From NCBI GenBank assembly GCA_900771425.1, contig CAAGNV010000056.1, positions 1 to 37,687 on the forward strand: a DNA stretch of 37,687 nt, read 5' to 3'. The notes below the pieces were generated by a model. The model searched no databases. It had not been told where the DNA came from and was given only the letters and a program-made list of their open reading frames with translations. The position numbers and the translations under genes were made by a program. Origin of the DNA: Bacteroidaceae bacterium (GTDB taxonomy: Bacteria; Bacteroidota; Bacteroidia; Bacteroidales; Bacteroidaceae). Positions 1 through 9,352 of this stretch are shown here, piece after piece. The number at the start of each line of letters is the position of its first letter. The stretch's first letter is position 1.

Positions 1-117
1 ATGAGAAAGCGCGAAACCGCCGTATGCCGAACGGCACGTACGGTGGTGTGGGAGGTCGGTAAATGCAAAAGTAGGAGGCAAATACCTTTTATGATTAGCA
101 TTTACCTCCTACCCAAT
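1..117 (+). mobile_element. Group II intron 3' end (domains V and VI), truncated by window edge
   Basis: Bases 17-46 fold like a group II intron domain V. The lower stem pairs CCGCCGTA (17-24) with TACGGTGG (39-46), containing a CGC catalytic triad at 18-20. A short GCC/GGC upper stem is capped by GAAC, and the ACG bulge lies at 36-38. Domain VI follows: GGG (50-52) pairs with CCC (112-114), A53 with T110, GG (54-55) with CC (108-109), and GGTAAATGC (58-66) with GCATTTACC (98-106). This leaves A111 bulged as the expected branch-point adenosine, and the 3' splice end falls at about 117. The rest of the intron, including any reverse transcriptase, lies outside the window. The intron class is not assigned. 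Confidence 0.85.
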
Positions 118-139
118 TTGATTTATTCACGATTATCAA

Positions 140-169
140 TTGCTAATTGTCATTTTATTCGTACCTTTG
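140..169 (+). promoter_or_regulatory. Promoter of glnN
   Basis: TTG (140-142), 19 bp, then TACCTTTG (162-169) matches the Bacteroidota sigma consensus exactly. Transcription should start at about 173-175, giving a leader of roughly 22 nt before the ATG at 197. The in-frame ATG at 140 lies inside the promoter and cannot be the start. The -33 element is only about 22 bp downstream of the predicted group II intron end. Confidence 0.85.
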
Positions 170-196
170 CACTCACAAAATGAATACAACGATAAT

Positions 197-2386
197 ATGG
201 CATCAAAGTTAAGATTCAAGATGGTGGACGACGCAAGCAAGAAACAACCGCTGCGTATCACTCCGCCAGCAGAACGTCCTTCAGAATATTTCGGTCGCAA
301 GGTGTTTGGCAAGGCTGCAATGAAAGAGTACCTGCCTGCCGACGTCTATGCAAAGATGTGCGACGTGATGGACAATGCAGCACCGTTCGACCGCGCCATC
401 GCCGATGCAGTGGCCGACGGAATGAAACGCTGGGCAATGAGCCTCGGCGCCACTCACTATACCCACTGGTTCCAGCCTCTGACCGAAGGAACGGCAGAGA
501 AGCACGACGGATTCGTCGAGCACGACGGACAGGGCGGCATGGTAGAGAAGTTCGAAGGCAAACTGCTCGTCCAGCAAGAACCAGATGCCAGTTCGTTCCC
601 TTCGGGCGGCATTCGTTCCACGTTCGAAGCCCGTGGCTACAGCGCATGGGACCCAACATCACCGGTGTTCGTCATTGCCGACACGTTGATGATACCTACC
701 ATCTTCATCGCATATACAGGCGAGTCGCTCGACTACAAGGCACCGCTCAAGAAGGCACTCTACGCCATCGACCGCGCGGCAACCGCAGTGGCACAGTACT
801 TCTATCCCGATGTCCAGAAGGTGGTGACCAACCTCGGTTGGGAACAAGAGTATTTCCTCGTCGATGAGTCGCTCTACAGCGCACGCCCCGACCTCATCAT
901 GACAGGTCGCACGTTGCTCGGGCACGAGTCGGCAAAGAACCAGCAGATGGACGACCATTACTTTGGCAGCATACCTAAGCGTGTCGAGAACTTCATGCGT
1001 GACCTTGAAATACATGCCCTCGAACTCGGCATCCCATGCAAGACACGCCATAACGAGGCTGCACCAAACCAGTTTGAGTTGGCACCGATATACGAGGAAT
1101 GTAACCTTGCCATCGATCACAACATGCTCATCATGTCGGTCATGAAGAAGATTGCACGCAAACATGGTTTCCGCTGTCTGCTCCACGAAAAGCCATTCAA
1201 GGGCATCAATGGCTCGGGTAAGCACAACAACTGGTCGCTTGCCACCAATACCGGCATACTGCTGCATGCGCCAGGCAAGACTTCGATGGACAACCTCCGT
1301 TTCGCTACGTTCATCGTCGAAACCCTAAAGGCAGTATATGACCATAACGGACTGCTCAAGGCAAGCATCATGTCGGCAAGCAATGCACACCGACTTGGTG
1401 CACACGAAGCACCGCCTGCCATTATCAGTTCGTTCCTCGGCAAGACTGTCGATGATATGCTCGACCACCTCGAAGAGAGTACCGACGACGTGATAAACGT
1501 AAAGAGCAAGAAAGCACTGCGACTCGATATACCTTCTATTCCGGAACTGCTTATCGACAATACCGACCGCAACCGCACGTCGCCGTTCGCCTTCACAGGT
1601 AACCGATTCGAGTTCCGTGCCATCGGATCCGAAGCCAACTGCGCCAGTGCCATGATAGCACTGAACACCGCAGTGGCAGAGTCGCTCACACAGTTCAAGC
1701 AACGAGTCGATAAACTCATTGATCAGGGTGAGATGAAGGAGAAGGCAATACTCCGTATCTTAAAAGAAGATATCAAGTACTGCAAGCCAATCCGCTTCAA
1801 CGGCAACGGCTACAGCGATGAGTGGAAGGCCGAGGCACTGCGGCGGGGACTCGACTGCGAAAGCAGTTGTCCGCTGGTGTTCGACCGATACCTCGACGAT
1901 GCTTCAATCCGTATGTTCGAAGGTCAGAACGTGATGAACAAGTTCGAACTCCAGGCACGTAACGAAATCAAGTGGGAGACATACATCAAGAAGATACAGA
2001 TTGAAGGCCGCATCTTCGGCGATATCTGTATGAACCACATCATTCCGGTAATCACACACTACCAGACCCTCCTCCTCGACAACGTGCACAAGATACAACA
2101 GGTGTTCCAACCGTCAGAAGCCGAACGCCTGACCGCCAACAATAAAGATATCATCCGCGAAATCTCGGAACACGAGTCGTTCATCATCGAGAACGTGAAT
2201 AAACTGGTCGAGGCACGTCGCGTGGCAAACGTCATCGAGTCGTACCGCGAACGCGCCATCGCCTATCACGATACGGTGGCACCGCTCATCGAGGACATCC
2301 GCTACCATGTGGATAAACTCGAAGCCATCGTCGATGACGAACTTTGGCCATTGCCTAAGTACCGAGAGCTGCTGTTTATAATATAG
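197..2386 (+). CDS. glnN: Type III glutamine synthetase
   Basis: Encodes 729 residues, the normal size for GSIII (GlnN), which makes glutamine from glutamate, ammonia and ATP in the cytoplasm. The sequence is GSIII-like throughout, with the N-terminal stretch RPSEYFGRKVFG, the glutamate/ATP-site motif NGSGKHNNWS at about residue 337, and HNEAAPNQFELAP at about 287. The C-terminal 200 residues form the helical extension typical of GSIII and absent from GSI. The start at 197 is chosen because the promoter ends at 169 and MASKLRFK is the usual N-terminus. It appears to be the first gene after its own promoter. Expression in this group usually responds to nitrogen, but no operator is evident here. 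Confidence 0.95.
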   Translation: MASKLRFKMVDDASKKQPLRITPPAERPSEYFGRKVFGKAAMKEYLPADVYAKMCDVMDNAAPFDRAIADAVADGMKRWAMSLGATHYTHWFQPLTEGTAEKHDGFVEHDGQGGMVEKFEGKLLVQQEPDASSFPSGGIRSTFEARGYSAWDPTSPVFVIADTLMIPTIFIAYTGESLDYKAPLKKALYAIDRAATAVAQYFYPDVQKVVTNLGWEQEYFLVDESLYSARPDLIMTGRTLLGHESAKNQQMDDHYFGSIPKRVENFMRDLEIHALELGIPCKTRHNEAAPNQFELAPIYEECNLAIDHNMLIMSVMKKIARKHGFRCLLHEKPFKGINGSGKHNNWSLATNTGILLHAPGKTSMDNLRFATFIVETLKAVYDHNGLLKASIMSASNAHRLGAHEAPPAIISSFLGKTVDDMLDHLEESTDDVINVKSKKALRLDIPSIPELLIDNTDRNRTSPFAFTGNRFEFRAIGSEANCASAMIALNTAVAESLTQFKQRVDKLIDQGEMKEKAILRILKEDIKYCKPIRFNGNGYSDEWKAEALRRGLDCESSCPLVFDRYLDDASIRMFEGQNVMNKFELQARNEIKWETYIKKIQIEGRIFGDICMNHIIPVITHYQTLLLDNVHKIQQVFQPSEAERLTANNKDIIREISEHESFIIENVNKLVEARRVANVIESYRERAIAYHDTVAPLIEDIRYHVDKLEAIVDDELWPLPKYRELLFII

Positions 2387-2431
2387 GTTATTGGCTGTCG
2401 GCTATGATCTGCTGCAAAATGCTATTATATA

Positions 2432-3649
2432 ATGGATAATGACTCCTTGCAAATATCGCTTATAACCTGCTCGCCTGGACACGACACGTATGCCATGTTC
2501 GGTCATACTGCCATTCGTGTCACCGATTATCGTCAGCAACCGACCACGCAGCTGCGGTTCCGTGACGTAGTGTATAACTACGGCATGTTCAACTACAACT
2601 CCGAGAACTTCATCTACCGTTTCGTCAAGGGAGAGACCGACTACATACTCGGCATCGAACCTGCCGATTTCTTCTTCGAACGTTATAATGAACGGGGCGT
2701 GACCGTGACCGAACAGATACTTAACCTCACGCTCAGCGAGAAGGAAACGCTCAGCCAGAAACTCATCGTCAACTCCATGCCCGAAAACCGCACGTACCGC
2801 TACAACTGGCTCTACGATAACTGCACCACCCGGGCACGTGACGCTATAGAGTCGTCTATCGATGGTGAGGTGACATACAAGACGACCGCATCTTCAGCCT
2901 TGCGACACCACACGACTTCGGCTGCGACACCATACGCGAAGACCGACGACACCGCATCTTCCGTGACTAATGACTGCACGACCACTCGCGACATACTGCA
3001 CGAATATACCGCCGTCAGCGACTGGACACGCTTCGGCATCGACATGGTGCTGGGCGAGGAGATAGACCGTCCGCTCACTGCACGTCAGCAGATGTTCATC
3101 CCTGCCAACTACATGGACGCAGCAGACGGAGCGGTCATAACCGACGCTTCAGGCAGTCAGCGCCCCTTGGTGTCGGCAACCATAACTCCGATTCATTCCG
3201 CCGAAACACGTCCTGCCGACAACACTCATTCGTCGCTTATGTGCACCACGGGCTTGCTGTTCGTTGCTGTAGGACTTGCGTTCATTGAACTCCAGCGCCG
3301 CAAGACCTTCAAGTGGTTCGATGCTTCGCTGGCATTCGTGCTTGGATTGGCAGGTTGTCTCATCGCATTCCTTTTCTTCTTTTCAGAACATGCAGGCGTT
3401 GATACCAACTACCTTGTCCTACTGTTCAATCCGCTCCATTTCATTGCAATTCCGTTCATATTGCGCCGTCAGACAAAGGTATTGTCATACGTCACTTTGG
3501 CAGTGGTCTTGCTATTTTTGCTGACAATACTGCTGACAGGACAGAACATAAACATTGCCATTTTGCCTGTGGCATTCACTTTGTTGGTAAGAATTGCAGT
3601 AAACTTGGGGAATTTTTCTTATCTTTGCAAACTAAATAACAAAAAATAA
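2432..3649 (+). CDS. DUF4105 family membrane protein lacking a signal peptide
   Basis: The 405-residue product begins directly with the DUF4105 (Lnb-like N-terminal) domain: SLQISLITCSPGHDTY, then FGHTAIRV and YNWLYDNCTTRARDAI at about 127-142. These carry the conserved Cys/His/Asn residues of the family. The C-terminal 130 residues contain about five hydrophobic segments (residues ~268-290, 293-318, 322-342, 348-370, 372-395). Homologues normally carry a cleavable signal peptide before this domain. Here only 45 bp separate the ATG from the glnN stop, and an in-frame TGA lies 27 bp upstream of the ATG, so no signal peptide can be encoded. The domain is thought to be periplasmic; function is unknown. 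It follows glnN on the same strand and may be co-transcribed. Confidence 0.8.
   Translation: MDNDSLQISLITCSPGHDTYAMFGHTAIRVTDYRQQPTTQLRFRDVVYNYGMFNYNSENFIYRFVKGETDYILGIEPADFFFERYNERGVTVTEQILNLTLSEKETLSQKLIVNSMPENRTYRYNWLYDNCTTRARDAIESSIDGEVTYKTTASSALRHHTTSAATPYAKTDDTASSVTNDCTTTRDILHEYTAVSDWTRFGIDMVLGEEIDRPLTARQQMFIPANYMDAADGAVITDASGSQRPLVSATITPIHSAETRPADNTHSSLMCTTGLLFVAVGLAFIELQRRKTFKWFDASLAFVLGLAGCLIAFLFFFSEHAGVDTNYLVLLFNPLHFIAIPFILRRQTKVLSYVTLAVVLLFLLTILLTGQNINIAILPVAFTLLVRIAVNLGNFSYLCKLNNKK
3620..3627 (+). promoter_or_regulatory. Probable -7 element for secA
   Basis: TATCTTTG lies inside the last codons of the preceding gene, 45 bp before the secA ATG. The only nearby upstream TTG (3594-3596) is 23 bp away, longer than the usual 19-20, so this is a weaker match than the other promoters here. 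Confidence 0.5.
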
Positions 3650-3671
3650 ACAGAAACGTAACAATAATCAC

Positions 3672-6600
3672 ATGGGTTTTAACGATATCATGACCAAACT
3701 CTTTGGTAACAAAGCCCAAAGAGATATCAAGGCAATACGTCCGTTCGTGCAGGAAGTCAATAAGATCTATCCTACACTTGCGTCGCTCTCAAACGACGAA
3801 CTCCGACAGAAGACACAGCAACTGAAGCAGGACATTCAGGATTCAGCAACCGACTTGCGTAAGGAAATCGATGAAGTAAAGGCGCAGATTGCGAAGACTG
3901 AAATTCAGGACCGCGCTCCGCTTTTCGAGAAGATAGACAAACTCGAGGAACAAGTCCTTGAAGTCTTTGACCACAAACTCGACGAGATAATGCCGTTGGT
4001 CTATGCTATCGTAAAAGACACATGCCGCCGTTTCCGTGAAGCCAAGTCAATCGACGACCTCGCACTCACTCCTACCGACTTCGACCGCGAAGCCGTTTTG
4101 CGTTATCCGGGAGTAGTGGAAATCGTTGACGACAGAGTCCTCATCCATGAAGTATTCGACGGAGCACCAAATATATGGGTGCCATACGATTGCCAGTTGT
4201 TCGGTGGCGTTGTACTCCATCAAGGTAAGATTGCCGAGATGATGACGGGTGAAGGTAAGACCTTGACCAGTATCCTCCCAGTCTTCCTCAATGCCCTCAC
4301 CGGCAATGGCGTTCACGTAGTCACTGTCAACGACTACCTCGCCAAGCGTGACTCAGAGTGGAACTCACCGGTATTCCTGTTCCACCAGATGAACGTCGAT
4401 TGCATCGACAAGCACCGTCCAAACTCAGTTGAGCGCCGCCGTGCTTATCAGGCAGAAGTCACTTACGGAACAAACAACGAGTTCGGCTTCGACTATCTGC
4501 GCGACAATATGTCGATGAAGCCGGAAGACCTCGTACAGCGCAAACATAACTTCGCAATTGTCGATGAGGTCGATTCAGTCCTCATTGACGATGCACGTAC
4601 ACCTCTCATCATATCAGGTCCTGTTGCCAAGGGCGACGACCAGATGTTCGATGAGTTCTGCCCATATATCGAGAAACTCGTCGAGGCACAGCGCAAGCAG
4701 GCTTCACAATACCTCGTCGAAGCAAAGAAACTCATCGACAGCGACAATCAGGATGATGTCAAGGAAGGATTTCTTTCACTCTTCCGTGCATACAAGGCAT
4801 TGCCAAAGAACAAGGCACTCATCAAATACCTCTCTGAACCAGGCATCAAGACTGGCTTGCTCCAGACCGAAGAGGTGTATATGGAGAACAACAACCGCCG
4901 TATGCCAGAGGCTACCGACCCATTGTTCTTCGTCTGCGACGAGAAGCAAAAGTCGGTTGAGATGACTGATAAGGGTAACCAACTCATTGCAAGCATCGTC
5001 AAGGACGATACATTCTTTGTGCTGCCAGACATCGCTACTCAGCTCTCTGACCTCGAGAACGAGAAGCTCACCGACGAAGAGCGCCTTGCCAAGAAGGACG
5101 AACTGCTTCAGGACTATGCCGTCAAGAGCGAACGCGTACACACCATGCAGCAGTTGCTCAAGGCTTACACCATGTTTGAAATCGACGACGACTACGTTGT
5201 CATGGATGGTGAAGTCAAGATCGTTGACGAACAGACTGGTCGTATCATGGAAGGCCGTCGTTGGTCTGACGGACTCCATCAGGCAGTCGAGGCAAAGGAG
5301 CGCGTAAAGGTAGAGGCTGCAACACAGACATATGCCACCATCACACTGCAGAACTACTTCCGTATGTACCACAAACTCGCAGGTATGACCGGTACTGCCA
5401 TAACCGAGGCAGGCGAGTTCTGGGACATCTACAAACTCGATGTAGTTGAAATCCCAACAAACGTTCCAGTCATTCGTAACGATATGAATGACCGTGTATA
5501 TAAGACCAACCGCGAGAAGTACAAGGCAGTAATCGAGGAGGTTGAACGTCTCATCGGTGAAGGCCGTCCTGTACTGGTCGGTACGACATCGGTCGAAATA
5601 TCTGAGATGCTCAGCAAGATGCTGAACATGCGTAAGATTCAGCATAATGTGCTCAACGCCAAGCTCCATGCCCGTGAGGCAGACATCGTCAAGGACGCAG
5701 GTCAGAAGAGCATCGTGACCATCGCCACCAACATGGCAGGCCGTGGTACCGATATCAAGCTGTCGCCTGAGGTCAAGGCAGCAGGCGGTCTTGCCATCAT
5801 CGGTACAGAACGCCATGAAAGCCGCCGAGTTGACCGTCAGCTCCGTGGACGTTCAGGTCGTCAGGGTGACCCAGGCTCATCAGTGTTCTATGTTTCACTC
5901 GAAGACAAGCTGATGCGTCTCTTCGCAAGCGACCGTATCAGTAAGATTATGGACAAGATGGGCTTCGAAGACGGCGAGATGATTGAGCACCCGATGATCA
6001 ATAAGTCAATCGAACGTGCACAGAAGAAGGTCGAAGAGAACAACTTCGGTATCCGTAAGCGCCTGCTCGAGTACGACGACGTGATGAACAAGCAGCGTAA
6101 GGTCATCTACGAACGCCGCCGTCACGCACTGATGGGTGAACGTATCGGCATGGATATCTCGAACATCATCTGGGATCGTGTCAGCAAGGTAATTCTCAAC
6201 AACGACTACGAAGGTTGCAAGGAAGCATTCTTCCGCCTCTTTGCCATGGAAGTTCCGTTCACCTCGGCACAGTTCGAGACCAATGCCAACAAGTTGGTCG
6301 ATGAAGCATACGATGCTGTACTTGCAGCGTTCAAGCAACGTGGCGACAGGTTGGCCCAGACTGCTTGGCCAGTCATCAAGAACGTGTTTGAAGAGAAGGG
6401 CGGCATGTACGAGAACATACTCGTTCCGCTTACCGACGGCCGTCGTGTCTATCAGATTTCACTCCCTCTGCGCGAAGCATACGAGACCGAAGGACGCAAC
6501 ATCTTCACACAGTTCCAGAAACTTATACTCCTTCATACTATCGACGAGGCTTGGCAGGAGAACCTCCGTCAGCTCGACGAACTGAAGCACTCCGTCCAGA

Positions 6601-6983
6601 ATGCGTCGTACGAACAGAAAGACCCTCTGCTCATCTTCAAGTTGGAGTCTGTAACGCTGTTCGACAGCATGATCGACGAAATCAACGACGGCACCATCAG
6701 CGTACTCATGCGCTGCTCACTGCCGATGCCAAACCCTGAACAGGTTAATCAGGCACCGCAGCAGGTGCAGCAGCCACGCCGTCCACAATACGTAGAGTCA
6801 AAGCAGGACCTTGACCAACCGTCAGAGACGCAGCGTGCTATGCAGCAGGCTGCTGCCGGTGACACCCGCTCACGTCAGCCAATGGCTCCTATCCGTAACG
6901 AAGGACCGAAGGTCGGTCGTAACGACCCTTGTCCATGTGGCTCTGGCAAGAAATTCAAGAACTGTCACGGACGCGGACTCTAA
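3672..6983 (+). CDS. secA: Preprotein translocase ATPase SecA
   Basis: Encodes 1,103 residues, the enlarged SecA typical of Bacteroidota. SecA drives ATP-dependent export of unfolded preproteins through SecYEG at the inner membrane. Visible motifs: Walker A MTGEGKT at about 191-197, the DEVD Walker B at about 298-301, helicase motif TNMAGRGTDIKL, and motif VI region RQLRGRSGRQGDPG. The C-terminal zinc/SecB-binding tail is NDPCPCGSGKKFKNCHGRG, preceded by a Gln/Pro-rich linker. An insertion of roughly 100 residues between the DEAD core and the pre-protein region accounts for the extra length. The start at 3672 gives the standard N-terminus. A lipoprotein gene follows after 10 bp, which may be coincidental spacing rather than functional linkage. 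Confidence 0.97.
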   Translation: MGFNDIMTKLFGNKAQRDIKAIRPFVQEVNKIYPTLASLSNDELRQKTQQLKQDIQDSATDLRKEIDEVKAQIAKTEIQDRAPLFEKIDKLEEQVLEVFDHKLDEIMPLVYAIVKDTCRRFREAKSIDDLALTPTDFDREAVLRYPGVVEIVDDRVLIHEVFDGAPNIWVPYDCQLFGGVVLHQGKIAEMMTGEGKTLTSILPVFLNALTGNGVHVVTVNDYLAKRDSEWNSPVFLFHQMNVDCIDKHRPNSVERRRAYQAEVTYGTNNEFGFDYLRDNMSMKPEDLVQRKHNFAIVDEVDSVLIDDARTPLIISGPVAKGDDQMFDEFCPYIEKLVEAQRKQASQYLVEAKKLIDSDNQDDVKEGFLSLFRAYKALPKNKALIKYLSEPGIKTGLLQTEEVYMENNNRRMPEATDPLFFVCDEKQKSVEMTDKGNQLIASIVKDDTFFVLPDIATQLSDLENEKLTDEERLAKKDELLQDYAVKSERVHTMQQLLKAYTMFEIDDDYVVMDGEVKIVDEQTGRIMEGRRWSDGLHQAVEAKERVKVEAATQTYATITLQNYFRMYHKLAGMTGTAITEAGEFWDIYKLDVVEIPTNVPVIRNDMNDRVYKTNREKYKAVIEEVERLIGEGRPVLVGTTSVEISEMLSKMLNMRKIQHNVLNAKLHAREADIVKDAGQKSIVTIATNMAGRGTDIKLSPEVKAAGGLAIIGTERHESRRVDRQLRGRSGRQGDPGSSVFYVSLEDKLMRLFASDRISKIMDKMGFEDGEMIEHPMINKSIERAQKKVEENNFGIRKRLLEYDDVMNKQRKVIYERRRHALMGERIGMDISNIIWDRVSKVILNNDYEGCKEAFFRLFAMEVPFTSAQFETNANKLVDEAYDAVLAAFKQRGDRLAQTAWPVIKNVFEEKGGMYENILVPLTDGRRVYQISLPLREAYETEGRNIFTQFQKLILLHTIDEAWQENLRQLDELKHSVQNASYEQKDPLLIFKLESVTLFDSMIDEINDGTISVLMRCSLPMPNPEQVNQAPQQVQQPRRPQYVESKQDLDQPSETQRAMQQAAAGDTRSRQPMAPIRNEGPKVGRNDPCPCGSGKKFKNCHGRGL

Positions 6984-6993
6984 TGCCTGATTC

Positions 6994-8094
6994 ATGAAAG
7001 GCTCAAGACTGAACATACAGGCAATCATGCTGATTGCTATACTTACGATGTTGTGTGGCTGCAAGGGCGGTCGCACAACATCTTTCGTTTCAGCCGATGC
7101 CTCGACTGCCGACGGCGACACCATCGAGATGCGCTATGCCAAGTTGCTCCGGATGGTGCGGCTTGACAGTCAGACGGTGCATGTTGACATAGTAAATCCG
7201 TGGAACACCTCTGCCGTACTGCGCTCGTACGACATCTCGGCACCGTTCGGCCGGGCAGCCGTGAGTTCATCAGCCCATTGCAGTCTGATCGACGAACTGG
7301 GCAAGACCGGATGCATATCCGGAGTGTTCGATGCCGAATATTGCAATAACGACAACGTACGTAAGGCATTGGACTCGGGTAAGATACTCAACTTCGGCAA
7401 CAGCATGGCTCCCGACATGGAGCGCCTCATCGATGCCTCTCCCGATGCTCTGCTGCTCATTCCTTTCGAGAACGGAGGCGTCTATGGCACGATGGACCAA
7501 CTCGGAGTGCCAGTCATAGAGTGCGCCGACTACATGGAGGAAGGTCCGCTCGCTAGGGCAGAGTGGATGAAGTTTTACGGATTGCTCTTCGGATGCTATG
7601 ACGAGGCTTGTGCCTTGTTCGGCCAAGTCGAGGCTGAATACGATGCACTGATGCATGCGAAGGGAGGCAAGAGCGTGGTGCTCGACCTTATTACCGGTTC
7701 GACATGGTACCAACCCGGAGGCAACAGTACCATAGGCCTGATGCTCACGGACGCAGGTGCCGATTATCCGTTTGCCGGTCATCCGCAGCAAGGGTCGCTC
7801 GCACTGTCGCCCGAGACTGTATTCGACGAATGTCAGGATGCCGATGTGTGGCTGATTCGTTATACCGATGCTGCCGACAAGACATACGACCAGCTTGCCC
7901 GCGACAACCGTATGTATGGTCAGATGCAGGCATATAAAAACCGCAGCGTGTATGGTTGCAACCTACAATACGTGCGATTCTTCGAGGAGACCCCTTTCCA
8001 TCCCGAGCGATTGCTTAAGGACTTCGTCAAGATATTCCATCCCGACGAACTTCCCGACTACGAACTGAAATACTTCACCCCTTTATCAGAATAA
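6994..8094 (+). CDS. ABC transporter substrate-binding lipoprotein (BtuF/FepB type)
   Basis: The 366-residue protein has a lipoprotein signal (hydrophobic residues 9-22 ending in LCGC, predicted lipidated Cys at 23), so it should be anchored in the periplasm. The body is a periplasmic binding protein of the iron-siderophore/cobalamin class (TroA-like fold). The core includes SSSAHCSLIDELG, a segment placing the ligand lobe (SPDALLLIPFENGG) and the long linker helix around ARAEWMKFYGLL. The substrate (cobalamin, ferric siderophore or heme) cannot be decided from sequence. The cognate permease starts 4 bp downstream, so the two are certainly an operon. It starts 10 bp after secA. Confidence 0.88.
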   Translation: MKGSRLNIQAIMLIAILTMLCGCKGGRTTSFVSADASTADGDTIEMRYAKLLRMVRLDSQTVHVDIVNPWNTSAVLRSYDISAPFGRAAVSSSAHCSLIDELGKTGCISGVFDAEYCNNDNVRKALDSGKILNFGNSMAPDMERLIDASPDALLLIPFENGGVYGTMDQLGVPVIECADYMEEGPLARAEWMKFYGLLFGCYDEACALFGQVEAEYDALMHAKGGKSVVLDLITGSTWYQPGGNSTIGLMLTDAGADYPFAGHPQQGSLALSPETVFDECQDADVWLIRYTDAADKTYDQLARDNRMYGQMQAYKNRSVYGCNLQYVRFFEETPFHPERLLKDFVKIFHPDELPDYELKYFTPLSE

Positions 8095-8098
8095 GACG

Positions 8099-9148
8099 AT
8101 GGGACAGCAACGACGTATCACATTGATATTTACCGCAGTGTCAGTACTGACATTGCTGTTGTTCGTTGCCAACCTCTTCGTCGGGTCGGTGTCCATACCG
8201 GTTGCCGACACGCTGAACGTGCTGACCGGAGGCGATGCCGCACGTGCCAGCCACACCTTTATTATATTACACGCGCGCGTACCGGCTGCCGTCACTGCCC
8301 TGCTCTGCGGCGCATCGCTTGCCGTGAGCGGTCTCATGTTGCAGACTGCGTTCAGCAATCCGCTGGCAGGTCCGTCGATCCTCGGCATCAGCAGCGGAGC
8401 CAACCTCGGCGTAGCGCTCGTCATGCTTGCTGGCACCGGCAGTTTTGCCTCTACGCTGTTTGCCGACGGCTCACTTCTCGCCTCCGATTTCTCCCTGCTC
8501 GTCATACTTGCCGCATTCGTCGGCGCAATGCTCGTGATGGCACTCATACTCCTCTTTTCCACTGTCATACGCAGTAACCTGATGTTGCTGATAGTGGGCA
8601 TCATGGTCGGATACATCACCTCTTCCGCCATCTCGCTGCTCAACTTCTTTGCTACCGACGAGGGCGTACATAGTTACGTCATCTGGGGTATGGGCAATTT
8701 CTCGGGTGTCAGTCTCGAGCAGTTGCCGCTGTTCAGTCTGTTATGCCTTGCCGGACTGCTGATGTCGGTATTGCTGATAAAACCACTCAATGCACTTCTG
8801 CTCGGTTCGCAATACGCTGAAAACCTGGGTATCAACATACGTCGCACACGCAATCTGCTGCTTGTCGCCACCGGTCTGCTCACCGCCGTCACCACCGCCT
8901 ATTGCGGTCCGATAGCGTTCATAGGGCTTGCAGTTCCACACATCGCCCGACTGCTCCTCCACAGCGACAACCACCAGACGCTCCTGCCGCTGACCATCAT
9001 CAGCGGAGCCGCCGTTGCCCTCGTGTGCAACCTCGTCACCACCATGCCGGGTGAGTCGGGCATCATACCTCTCAACGCCATAACCCCACTCATCGGTGCC
9101 CCCGTCATCATTTATGTGATAATGAGCCGACGGGTGAGAAATACATAA
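8099..9148 (+). CDS. FecCD-family ABC transporter permease
   Basis: A 349-residue integral membrane protein of the FecCD/BtuC family with about nine to ten transmembrane helices. Family signatures include LHARVPAAVTALLCGASLAVSG near residues 59-80, the SNPLAGPSILGISSGA segment, and the cytoplasmic ATPase-coupling loop CGPIAFIGLAVPHIAR at about 267-282. It should pass the ligand delivered by the upstream binding lipoprotein across the inner membrane. These transporters need a FecE/BtuD ATPase; none follows, because the next gene is rpmB behind its own promoter. The ATPase is presumably encoded elsewhere. Confidence 0.93.
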   Translation: MGQQRRITLIFTAVSVLTLLLFVANLFVGSVSIPVADTLNVLTGGDAARASHTFIILHARVPAAVTALLCGASLAVSGLMLQTAFSNPLAGPSILGISSGANLGVALVMLAGTGSFASTLFADGSLLASDFSLLVILAAFVGAMLVMALILLFSTVIRSNLMLLIVGIMVGYITSSAISLLNFFATDEGVHSYVIWGMGNFSGVSLEQLPLFSLLCLAGLLMSVLLIKPLNALLLGSQYAENLGINIRRTRNLLLVATGLLTAVTTAYCGPIAFIGLAVPHIARLLLHSDNHQTLLPLTIISGAAVALVCNLVTTMPGESGIIPLNAITPLIGAPVIIYVIMSRRVRNT

Positions 9149-9246
9149 TCCGCCCAATAACCCCATAATTGCCTACCCAAAAACTCAAACAGCACTGCAT
9201 AATACGTATAAGTACACTAAAAATGAGAAAAAAACACGATTATGTT

Positions 9247-9276
9247 TTGTCAGTTTGTAGAAATTGACTAACTTTG
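9247..9276 (+). promoter_or_regulatory. Promoter of rpmB-rpmG-DUF4295
   Basis: TTG (9247-9249), 19 bp, TAACTTTG (9269-9276): an exact consensus match. The leader would be about 72 nt to the rpmB ATG at 9353. No clear terminator separates it from the upstream permease gene. Confidence 0.85.
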
Positions 9277-9352
9277 CACGCTGTTTATGGAATCCCGACA
9301 AGAAAACTAACAGAAGTAATCCAAGGTTACGAAATCAAAACGAAATAAGAAT

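Noticed and set aside
140..196. Upstream in-frame start of glutamine synthetase at 140
   Set aside because: It lies in the -33 element of the promoter, upstream of the predicted transcription start.
4776..5816. 346-codon frame antisense to secA
   Set aside because: Leu/Cys/Val-rich shadow; secA is intact on the plus strand.
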